From contig JAFREQ010000047.1 of the NCBI GenBank assembly GCA_025331565.1, positions 3,586,001 to 3,650,000 on the forward strand: DNA of 64,000 nt. Direction: 5' to 3'. The notes beneath the pieces were generated by a model that was given only the letters and a program-made list of their open reading frames with translations, did not search any database and had not been told where the DNA came from. Every line of letters begins with the position of its first letter. Within the stretch, counting starts at the first letter, position 1. The translations under genes were made by a program, and so were the position numbers. This DNA comes from Holacanthus passer. Lineage: Eukaryota > Chordata > Actinopteri > Pomacanthidae. Shown here one piece after another: positions 47,400 to 57,732 of this stretch.

Positions 47400-49249
47400 C
47401 TCTCTCACTTGTGTCACTCATTACTGGTCATCAGATAAAGAGGGGTAAATGAGTCCTGGCATCGGAAAAAAACAGTTCATCCTCAACTGCTGAGGTATTA
47501 ATTTAATTAGAAACCTGTATACTCTAATTATGTATAACCAGGTTTTCATATGTTCCATATACACGTCATAACCCAAATATGATCCAAACCCAGAATACTA
47601 GTGTGAATGTAAACATTCTCTCTGATTTTCATTCATTTCACTGTGAAAATCAACTTGCAGAGCCCTGAAAATTGCTAGAGACAGGCAATCCATCACAGTG
47701 AACAATTCATCTCCTTTATATCTGTCCAGCTTACACTGGAAATGCAAATCAGCTCAACTTTGTGACGGCATGCAGTATCAGAGCGCGACCCCTGAGTAAT
47801 TGAATAGCGTGAAAGGTGTCTGTGTCTGTAAGAAAGTTTCCGTGTGGAAAGACTCTCTTTTATCTGCACGCTGCCGAGATAGAGGACTCTCAGTGGGGAA
47901 GATTTCAGATTATGTGAAAACAGCAGAGGGTAAGCAGGTGGGCAGCCAGAGAAGATTGAGAAAATTGTCACCCCCCTCTCCTTCTACTGCTGTCGTCACT
48001 ATCCGACCTCCTAAAGACGCAGCAAGGCCAATTAACCTCCCTCATTACCACTGCTATAGGCCTTCCGCTCCAAAGGATAGGACGAGATGGGAAACAGGAT
48101 GGGGGAGTGGCTGAGGGGTGTGGGCGCGGGTAGTGGGGTGTTGATGGGCGGCAGTGCAGCACAGGGAAGGAATAAATCAGCGGAATGAAAAATAAGAAAA
48201 CGCAATTTGTCACACCATTGTCGGCTTCCGCTCTGCCCTCTCTCTCCCGTTGCAAGAGGAGCATGGATCCGCGAGGCGAGGCTTTGCGTGTCGGCCCAGC
48301 TGCTGCATCTATTTAAATGAGGCTCACAGCTTCATGAAGTGAGACCGCGCATCCTTTCAATATGCAGCTCTGCAACCGCTGTGCATGTCTGGATGAAGGG
48401 AGGTAGACACGGAGTCGAGGCGGAGGGAGAGGAGAGGCTGCGGCGCGAGCTGATCTGAGGCAGAGAAAGCCAAGTAAAACGATTTTTGAAGATAACTCTG
48501 CAGATTCATGGGAGAGACCGAGAGTGTGGAGGAGGTCTGTAGCTCTAATGGGTGGCTGGGACGCACGCAGTGACTGTAAAAGACAAACCGTGTTGACAGG
48601 AAAAGCCATTGACTCATTACCCGGTGCATGTGGAAGAGAGGAAAAGTAAGAAGAAAAACACTCTCTCTCTCTCTCTCACTGCATGCCTTATGTATTTCAT
48701 CAGATAAAGGAACCTTTTGAAGAGGCAAGCTGAAATTCATTAAAAATGCTTGTCTCTAATACTATTAGGAGGTTTCGACTTCAGAAGGAGCATGAATGAC
48801 ACACCTGTGAGCTGTAAATAAGACATTAATTAGTAGCACGACTTCATAAATGATCCTAAAATTTTCTCTTACGAATATGAATAAGAGAAAAAAAAATCTT
48901 GTTTTTGGCTTTCAAGAGACTTCTTCAAACCATAATAAAGGGGACTCCACTGATTTTACATATAAAGATCTTGGGTGTTCATCATGGGAAATCAGATGTA
49001 TGATGTCTTCTGTGGTTGTAGAGGAGGCCTTTAACAGAAAGCCTGCATTACAGACTGGTGCAAAGAGTTTGAAAACTGTGGGCAGGGAGGGTCAACATGG
49101 GAAAGTGTAGGAACTTGACCCATGCGCGGTAAGAACTAGATCCCTGCTATACCTCTGCTTCTGCTGCATCGACTCTGACCTTCTCTTAAGCCACGCTAAC
49201 TGTGTGGCTCTGGAGATGGTAGTGTCAGCGGGTGAGTCAGTCAGTCCAC
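47400..49249. other. No coding gene recognised; CpG- and G-rich segment
   Basis: About 47,960-48,480 is richer in G and CpG than its surroundings and contains a four-run G tract at 48,115-48,138 and a TATTTAAA at about 48,310-48,317. It could be a promoter or 5' exon of a transcript not otherwise visible, but no coding frame supports this. Confidence 0.35.
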
Positions 49250-49745
49250 TACTTTGGTTCAGACTGAAATACTGTATCTCCAAAAAATGTCTCGGCTGGA
49301 TTGGCGTCAAATTTTGTACAGGCGTTAATGGTTCTCAAGGATTAACCCTGATGACTTTGGTGATCTCTCCATTCATCTAGCATCTTCAGCAAGTTGTACA
49401 CGCAACTATTGGATGGATTATGATGACAACTGGCGACGTGACAATGAGATTCATGAATTGTAATAAATTTGGTACATTTGTGTTTACAATTAATCTGCTG
49501 CCATCATCTGGTCTAAGTTTTAGCTTGTCCAATTCTTTGTTTTATGACCAAATACCTGCAAACGAATCAGCCTCAGCTCTACTCTGTGTTAAGGCTGATT
49601 ATCAAACGTTAGCACACCAAGCACCAAATAAGATGCTGAACATACTGAACATTATACATCAGCATTTTAACATTGGCATTGTGAACATGTTATGTGCCTC
49701 GCAGAGTCACTAGCATGGCTGTCAGCTCTTGTGAGTCTAACTACA
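49250..49745 (+). repeat. Common teleost interspersed repeat (non-coding)
   Basis: Blocks such as TTTGGTTCAGACTGAAATAC, GGATTGGCGTCAAATTTTGT, GATGACTTTGGTGATCTCTC, CAACTATTGGATGGATTATG, TTTATGACCAAATACCTGCA, TCAGCCTCAGCTCTACTCTG and CACTAGCATGGCTGTCAGCT belong to a highly repeated fish sequence, probably a non-autonomous DNA element. Internal halves repeat each other. The 97-residue frame here is not a gene. Confidence 0.7.
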
Positions 49746-49749
49746 TTGC

Positions 49750-50207
49750 AGTGTAACACAAAGTCTCTGGAGTAATTTTGATTTCCACATTTCTGCACAA
49801 TTTAACACTGACCAATGAATCACTGGCACCATTGTGTCATCTTTGACTCTTCAAGAAGTTCTGCTCACAGGAAGAAAGATTTTCTTTTGTTGCTATTTAA
49901 AGAAGAGATGAAACAGAGCAGGCGCAAACAATGTGCGTCAGAACATCTGCTTTGCTGAATTTCTCAACATCTGGTTTGTTACCCAGCTGTCAAAAGTTTT
50001 GGAAAAGTCTGACTCATGTACGGTACAGTGCATTTTATATGAGCAGCAAGTGGGACAGAAAGGTGCTTCCAGATATTTCCAGGTGGTCGTGATATCGAGG
50101 GCACGAGATGAAGAGAGGAAAGGACAAATGAAGAGCGATTTGTGAGTGATCATCACCTCTGGGCCTCCGACTGTTTACCTGATCGATGAACTCTGTAACA
50201 GAGCCAG

Positions 50208-50248
<41 letters not shown>

Positions 50249-53200
50249 ATGCATACTATGTGCATACCGGTGCACTTTATGGAATGTATTTAACTTCTCA
50301 ACTTTTTCAGAAAAAACTGCCCCAGTGATGCAAGAAAGCAACTGAAGGAATCGATGGACAAAGTCTTAGTGTGTTTATGTGTGTGTGAGAGAGAGACAGG
50401 GAGAGAGAGAGTTTTCACACTCTCATTCCAATCTGTCTGGCAACTGTATCAGGCCTAGAGAGGCTGTCACCCTGGGGCTGATGCCACTGCTACCTCTGCC
50501 TGTTTACCTGTTTTTCATTCAATAACCCAATCTGATACAAGACGTCAGGTCAACTAATACTGACTAATTGCAATGGATGAAGGGGGGCGGAAAATGCCAT
50601 CAGCAAGCCGAATTAGTTTTAATTACAGCCTATAACCAGATATAGCAGATCTGTCAATCTCCAACTCACTCCGCAACTGGGACAGAGGGGGTGGGTGGGG
50701 TGAACTGGAAGGAATAACAGAGGGAGGGGAGAGGAATGGCAGAATGGGAGGTATGCAAGGGGAAGGTATGGAAGAAGAGAGAGAGGCTACGGTGAATTGG
50801 AGAAGCTAGGGAAGGAGGGTGTTTGGCCAGCAGACACATCAGAGAAGCGATGCTGGAACTACATGCACAGTTTTAACAATTCACTCTGAGTGAAACTCTG
50901 CTGCCCTCTAAAGGTTACATCTGGCAAAATATGGGCAGATTCAAAAGGCAGTGTATATCCCTGTGATTGTGTGTGGCTATGCATGTGTGTGTGTGTGTGT
51001 CCTGATTGCTCGTAAAACCGTGAAGCCCTTTGAAGGCAGACCAAGGGATTGGATGAGCTGTGGGTGCAGGGTCAGGTTAGCAGGGGGTGGAGAAGGAGGA
51101 GAATGGTGATGATGTGAGGTGAGAAGCATGAAGGAGGGCCAGCGACAGCAACCAGGAAGAATGGATTAACACACTTGGATGAACCCTCCCCGCTCACACA
51201 CCCACACAAAGTTAGCGGCATGCAGGTAAAGCCAGCCTTTGGCGAAGGGTTTCTCTCCCCCTCAGTTTTAATTGAAAATCCCTCTCTCCTCACATCATCA
51301 CTTACCTGCAGATACAGCTGTGAACAGACCCCACAATGACATTTAGAATATGTGTGCAAAAGTGTGCAAAACTCCCCTCAAATGTCAGAAGTGTTGCAAT
51401 AAAATGCCACTCGCTATAAGATGCATCCTTCAACCTGAGCTGATGCCCTAAAAAACACATCTGAAAGTTTACTGATGTATTTTTTTTTAGGCAAATAAAG
51501 GACTCTTTCATTTGGACAAAACACCAGATATATTTTACTGAAAGTAGGTTGTACAGAAGCGAGTTAGGATCCTGAAATCTTGTTTTTTATTGAATAAGCA
51601 TCTCACCATGAGCGATTTGTTCCAACATTTTCTGCCAAAGTTGGAACAGTTCTGGTTATTTTACACCTTTATCCATGCTTCTCTTGCTGGTTTGAAGTTG
51701 GCAGAGAGCTCAGGTAGGGAAAGGAGATGTCTCATACTTTTCTTCACCAATCAGAATCCAGCAATGTTTGAATCAAAACCTGATGACAGTTGGTGGGTTA
51801 TTCAATCAAACCACATCCACATAGTCCTAATGAAGCAGGTAGCAAAATGGAGCAAAATGTATTTGAAGCCGTGGTCTTCAGGGGCTGTAGCCTTGGGTAG
51901 GGATCAGTAGATGTGTGTTCAAGAGCAGTACTTACCAAAGGTCAGAGTTCACTGAAAACTGGCTGGGACAACAATTTGATCCTTCCAAGAAGACGCATCT
52001 GACATGGAAGAGTTATTCCATCATCTTGTTTGTTTCTCAAAAATTAATCACATTTTTTCGGCTATGTTTTCCTTTGATGATGCCGTAGTGGATTGAATCT
52101 GGCTTGGCATGCTTGTACGCTCCATGTTTTCCTCAGTGGCACAGCGATCACAAGAAATATTGGACTGGGCTGAGTTGGAATGGATTTGTTTGTGCGTTTC
52201 TGTGCCGATGTTTATGCTCCATACCATTTAATATTATCAAGCGCTTCAAATGAAATGAAATGAGGCGCTTGATTCGTTTTGGGAGAAAGACACCACAAGT
52301 GTTTGGATAATTTTTTTTTAAAGCTAGGATGAATGTCTAAATGCGACATTAAGAATCTATTGAAACGCTTTCCATCAAAAACTCACGCCTGTATCGTTTC
52401 AGGGGTTTTGGAACGGCAACATGTTTTGCAGTCACTCATTTTGTGTGTTGTTTACTGACAATATACTCAAAAATACAACATTTATCATTGAAACAATCCA
52501 GCACTTATTTCAATTGTTGTCCCTTTAAACTGGCTATACAGATGAAGACAAAAGGATTTTATATCTCCAACCTTATCGGAATGAATTAGTACATGAAAAT
52601 GCCACGGCCACCACTCCACCATCACTCTCTGACTTTTCTGGCCACTGTGAACTGTAAAAAATGGATTAGCTTCAATTGTAAGGCAATTTCCTCTGAATGA
52701 GGGACAAGAAATGAAATACACTGCCGCCACGCACACATGCACTCGCCATCTTAAAAAAATAAAAGGATTGTCTGAATTACTGAATTATTTTTAGATGAGG
52801 CATGAATTTCCACAGCAGACAGTTTCAAATCAATTTTAATCAGGTCTTTTGCTGCTTTTTGGAAAGTATTGGATCTAAGACGTGTCAGATGACGGAGAAG
52901 TACGATATTGAACTTGGCTGTGAATCCATTATCAACATGTGCTGGGCTGGAAATGTGACAAAACTGCAATCTGATTAGATACAAATGAAGACTGCTCTAA
53001 GTACACACTGCGCCAATGTGGAAATTGTCAGTGATCTGAATACTTGCTGCTACATTTGTCTACAAAGAGCTCTGACACAGCTGTCCAATTTTACTGCTAT
53101 TTGATCACAGATGTTAATGGAATCAAACGTTGCCTTTGTTACAATGATATTTTGAGGAATTACGTGTTCAGAATCCATTCACTTGAACAACCATTTTAAA

Positions 53201-54400
53201 ATTAATTGCATTTAACATGTGAAACTTGATTAAGGCTTTCCTGTTGGTGCCTTTAAAACAATTCAAAGCTTTCCCATCAGAGAGGCGTGCAGCAGGGATC
53301 GACTCGTCCTCCACTGGGGAGTTTTGTATCATTTCATTTAACAGGAGCTGATGTGTCCATAAATCAGATTTCAGCAGTAGAACTGCTGGCTGTGTGAGCA
53401 ATTTGTCTTCTTCGTCCTATGGCTACTTTAAAAAAAAGTCATTACTTCCACTGTATGACATAATATATTTTAAAAGGTTCATAATTAAAAGCTGCTGGAC
53501 TTTTACCCCAAACTGCTGTGTTCACTTTCCAGTCGAAAGGTGACTCAAACAAGGCCCGACTGCCGGCAGCACGTGTGGAATATGTCATTGTTGTTTCCAT
53601 GGCAACCCGCACCACATCATCTTCCATTGTGAGGTGGCGCGAACGTGTCGCTCTTTCCCCCACGCACACCTGTGCACACAGAGGTGCGGGCATCTTATTG
53701 TCTCCAGTATCTGCAGGGACATTCACACTGTCTGTCAAGGGCATCCTTTAAACAACTGTCTTTTTTATGCTTCTTTATTCTCCTCTCCCCCTCCCCTCGT
53801 CTTCACAACTGAACACCATCAATCTAGCCATTTATTTTAACTTTATTTCTCACTCCATTAGTTTCTAGGACACAGAGCGGCACAGGGAGAGAAAAGGGGG
53901 TGGGGGGAGGGAGATAGAGAATGTGAAAAAACCAAAAGAAAGTTTGGCTCCTTGGAGAGATAAAATGTAATTTCACAGTCAACTTGCTGTGATATATTAT
54001 TTCACAACAATGGGGTGTGGGCTGATATGAGCCCTGCTTGGCACCTGTACAGAGCAGTTAGAACATCAGCGATGGCTCTCTGGAGACGTCGGTGGTGTGT
54101 GTGTGTGAAGGCAAAATTATCAATAAAATCACCTGAATGGAGGCACCAGGAGGGTCCGACCCAGTGGATCACAGTCGACTGTAAAATACTGTATGAGTAG
54201 TCATGAGACACAGCAGGGAAAAATCCCGTTTACTTATTTAATATGAAATAATAATTCCAGTCTGTGATTTCATGCCTTTGTGTATTGAGCTTTTGTAGAA
54301 GTAATTAGTGGAACAGCAGGTGTATATAAACACGACCCAAAGACAGAATCCAACAGTCTCACATTCTTCAACATGTTTGCAGTGAGACAGTTCAGCCAAA
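49750..54400. other. No gene recognised
   Basis: Holds a GT tract, a short GA tract (about 50,386-50,411), a G-quadruplex-type motif at 50,679-50,700, an 8-bp inverted repeat (52,237-52,244 with 52,265-52,272), and a unique AT-rich stretch 52,740-53,440 that resembles conserved non-coding DNA. Confidence 0.45.
50209..50244. repeat. (GT)n microsatellite
   Basis: About 18 uninterrupted TG/GT units. Confidence 0.97.
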
Positions 54401-54419
54401 TGAAAGAATCTAAACATCA

Positions 54420-54838
54420 TTTATTCCAGTAGCTGCACTCCCTCGTTGCTCCTGCTTCACCATTACACACACTGTTATCCAGGAACATGGTAAAGCATTG
54501 ATAGATGCCTCGTGCTTCATTAGCTGCAGTCTCTCAGCCTGGGAAGCACTTACACAGTATCACACCGCTTCAAACAGAAACCCAATGAGGCAAAAAGCCT
54601 AACCTATACACTACATACAGAAGATGGGATGAGACACGCCATGGGAGAAATGTTCTAATTTCAATTAAAAATTATGTCAGCTGACGGCCATCCAAGTGGT
54701 GCTTCTGAAACCTTTTTTTCTTCTGATGAAACACATCAAATATTGAAAACAAACAAAATAAAATTATTCAGACAGTATAGTATTGACATCAAGTGCCATC
54801 TAAGGTAACACATTTATGCGTGTGCCCTTGTCTCTTTT
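54420..54838 (-). other. mlycd: Probable 3' untranslated region of mlycd with AATAAA signal
   Basis: Reading the minus strand downstream of the MLYCD stop, the first clear AATAAA hexamer is at 54,420-54,425, about 415 nt after the stop. A cleavage site 10-30 nt further on would put the transcript end near 54,400. This is inference from the hexamer alone. Another AATAAA further downstream, near 53,835, would give a longer 3' end. Confidence 0.35.
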
Positions 54839-55384
54839 TCACAGTTTGCTGTTCTTCTGAAATTGGGACACCAGTCCCAGCACCTGCTCTGACGCCGTGA
54901 TGACCTTATTCTGCAGGTAAAGGGCGCTGTTTTTAGATGTCTCATTCAGGAAGTAGCGATAGTTCACCATAATGCCACAGGAATTTGCCACACCCCGAGG
55001 GCTGGTGTCCCCGTGCCAGTTGAGCCGCCACATGGTGGCGCCGTTTTGCAGGTGGAAGTTGGCCACCGGGTTGAGAGCGTAGCCTCGCCTCTTCTCCCCG
55101 TACAAGTACCAGGCACAGAGACGCATCAGGGCGGGCTCCAGGACACGGGACAGACGCTCAGAGTGCGTCCACTCGCCGGTGCCGACCAGCTTACGGAGGG
55201 CCTCGGTGGCCGGGGTCCCCGGGGCTGAGTCGGTGGCCTGTTCCACCTCCTTCCATTCCTCCTCAGAGAGGAGATCAGAGCACCGGCCTTCCTTCCTGTA
55301 CTGGCCGAGCAGGCCTTGGAGCCAGGAGGAGAAGCCTGGGATCGGAGACAGGCTGGAGAACTGGGCCATGTGAGGGAACTCACT
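54839..55384 (-). CDS. mlycd: Malonyl-CoA decarboxylase, terminal coding exon (exon 5)
   Basis: This exon encodes 181 residues and the TGA stop. It opens after a TCCCAG acceptor with SEFPHMAQFSSLSPIPGF, which matches the EFPHLGVFSSLSPIPGF block of human MLYCD. It continues through LMRLCAWYLYGEKRRGYALN and PVANFHLQNG and ends QFQKNSKL. The FSSLSP and NFHLQNG blocks carry the serine and histidine of the family's catalytic pair. The last three residues, SKL (54,842-54,850), are a canonical peroxisomal targeting signal type 1, shared with mammalian MLYCD. The middle (roughly residues 25-75 of the exon) is the variable part and differs most from mammals, as expected for the family. The ATG at 55,369 is an internal methionine, not a start: the reading frame continues upstream to the splice acceptor. 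Confidence 0.96.
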   Translation of the reverse strand, partial: SEFPHMAQFSSLSPIPGFSSWLQGLLGQYRKEGRCSDLLSEEEWKEVEQATDSAPGTPATEALRKLVGTGEWTHSERLSRVLEPALMRLCAWYLYGEKRRGYALNPVANFHLQNGATMWRLNWHGDTSPRGVANSCGIMVNYRYFLNETSKNSALYLQNKVITASEQVLGLVSQFQKNSKL

Positions 55385-56832
55385 CTGGGAGACATGGGGA
55401 GAGATGGAGGGAGGTAGAGTTAACCCTTGAATGCAAACCTCATTGTCTTTGGAGACCCAGAACCATTTTGCACCCTCTCTAATTTAATGGGCCTTCAACC
55501 CTTTGATTCCTCAAACTATTTCTGAGGTCAGAATACTGAAACCGCAAATCTCTTTATTTTTCCAAAGTTTTTTCCAAAATGTTTTTAAAATCTTTAGAGG
55601 TGGGCTAGAATTTCTTTCTTCACAGTATGCAGGCAGCAGATAGCAGCAGATAACAGCAGGTAATGCATCACTGATACTTTTAATTGACACTGACACCAGG
55701 ATGAAAACGTTTGCTCATGCCACAGTAACACGGTGGTGCATCATCAGCGTGTCGGGCACACTGCAGAGCAGCGCTTTCATGGATATTGGAGGGGTTTTTT
55801 TGGCTGAAAATGAAGACGTGTCTAAAGCAGCTGAAGATGAGGGCTGTATTTTAATGCAATGTGATCAGTCAGATAACTCAGAAGTAGAACTGGAGCATGA
55901 GTGTGACAATGCCAGCTCAAAGGTCATGAGCTTGACAGCAAAATTACGGATCTGTACGTGCAGAGCTCATAATGATTTTACAATAACCACCAGACGGTGT
56001 CCATGATTTGGGCTTACTGTGCTGACTAATTTGTGTTTGTGTCACTGAGAAGTTACAGTAACCTATATGGAACAAAGTACAATAAGCATAAGCATATTAT
56101 ATAAAAAACAATGTTGATGTATCAACAAGTTCTGAAAAAGATTTTTTTTTTGACATCTAAAGCAGATTTTTGGAGAATATATTCTATGTTTGATGTCAAT
56201 GTGTGAAAAGTTTAGAGGCAATGTTATTTTATATTTTCTATGGAACTTAAGACCTAAGACATGCAGGAATGTTTGGAAAACATCCAGCGTCGAGGGGTTA
56301 AAAAAAGTTTCTTTTTAAACCCCCTGCTTTGAAACCAAAAAAAGTTGCAGAATCATTTACATGCGTGCAGAGACGGCTCAGCGCAGAATTGCCTCAACCT
56401 GCCTTAACCAGCTTGACGAGAGGAAAAACGAAAAGACAAAATCCAAGAAGGGATGGGGATGAAGAAAACAAGGTAAATGTATAAAGAAAAACAGATGAGA
56501 GGCAGCAGAGATGTGATCCCCAGCAGAATGCAAAGGGCACCGGCTTCGCAACGGCAGAAATAAGGGAGATAAACACTCAACCTCGGTATCAAAACACAAA
56601 ACAAAATTTTCTTGTTTGTGCTCAGGCTGCTGCTCAGGCCTTCAATTCCTCAGACAGGGATGGCATTACAAATCAACTCCATTGCTTCACGATGCTGCCC
56701 TGCTGATGGAGATGGATGATCCCCCTCTCTCCTTCCCTCCCTCTTATTCTACCCTCCTCCTCCTCAGTCCCTTGCACTCTCACCTTAAATACAGGTCCTC
56801 TTCTCTCACTTGCCTCTCCCCCCTGTCTCTCG

Positions 56833-56836
<4 letters not shown>

Positions 56837-56892
<56 letters not shown>
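56837..56892. repeat. (CA)n microsatellite, about 28 units
   Basis: An uninterrupted CA dinucleotide tract of about 56 bp, the longest simple repeat in the window, lies within MLYCD intron 4. It is followed by a short CCCA run. It is the source of spurious His-Thr-rich open frames here. Confidence 0.97.
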
Positions 56893-56893
<1 letters not shown>

Positions 56894-57617
56894 CACCCAC
56901 CCACCCACCCATCTCATGAGCTCTCTTCCACCCCACTACCCTCTCCTCTTGCCCAAATTTTTCCTCTCTTCTCCGCCCATCTTCGCGCTCTGGCGTCTGG
57001 GTTGATAAGTGACAGAGCGTTGTGGCAGGAAGAGAAGTGAAAGGCTGCAGATGAAAGTGGAAGTGTCAGACAACCCCTGGAGGGACACGCTGCTGTCTGT
57101 CTGGCTCGCTTTGCAACACTGTTTTCACTTCTTCCTCCTTGATTTCGCCCCTTCTTTCGCTTCAAAATCCAGCCTTCTCACTTTCCGCGTCCTGCTGGCT
57201 GGCTTGTGTTTCTTCTCACTCTCCTGTATCATGATGTCGCCATCCACTACAACCTCTACCTGGTCTCTACTGGGGGCCTCATATGTTGAGAGCGGGCAGG
57301 GTTAAGAAAGAAAAGAAGGTGGTGGAAATGAGGACAGAGGCAGTAGAAAAGGTAGAAGAGGAGGGAGGGAGGAAAGGAAATAGAGGAAAAGGGGGAGCAG
57401 TGCCAGAACTGTGCTCCAGGGTCTAATCTACAAAGACAAGCAAGACCTCCTCCCTTCACCTTAAATCACGACGGTGACCTTTTCTTTTCCACTCTATCAT
57501 CTATCCATCATCTCAGTGGTCCCTCTGTGGCTGTGCTCCTCTCTTCACCTTTACGTAAGGTAAAGCCCTGTCACAAAGCCAGGGCCGCTGCAGAATACAT
57601 GTGCGCTGTGGTTTTGT

Positions 57618-57732
57618 GTCGCCTCGAGGGCAGAGCGCTGCACCTACACTGTCAGGGTCAGGGGTCCGATTCCCACTAGGGTCATAAAATATAATTGCAC
57701 TCATGGGGTGCTTTGGATAAAAGTGTCTGGAA
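57618..57732 (+). mobile_element. tRNA-derived SINE with L2-type tail
   Basis: A head with a B-box-like GGTCCGATTCCC at about 57,663-57,674 is preceded by an A-box-like GCCTCGAGGGCAGAGCG. After it comes GCTTTGGATAAAAGTGTCTG at 57,710-57,729, the tail shared by many fish SINEs and L2-clade LINEs (usually GCTTTGGATAAAAGCGTCTG). It lies antisense to MLYCD in intron 4. The copy is diverged from a functional tRNA and cannot be a tRNA gene. The family name is not assigned. Confidence 0.75.

Noticed and set aside
52237..52272. Inverted repeat TCAAGCGC ... GCGCTTGA
   Set aside because: Arms are only 8 bp with a 20-bp loop, so it could easily arise by chance.
55013..55228. Plus-strand frame over MLYCD exon 5
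   Set aside because: Antisense shadow of the conserved MLYCD exon.
56616..57040. Open frames rich in His-Thr and Cys-Val at 56.6-57.0 kb
   Set aside because: They are translations of the (CA)n tract and flanking pyrimidine-rich DNA in MLYCD intron 4.
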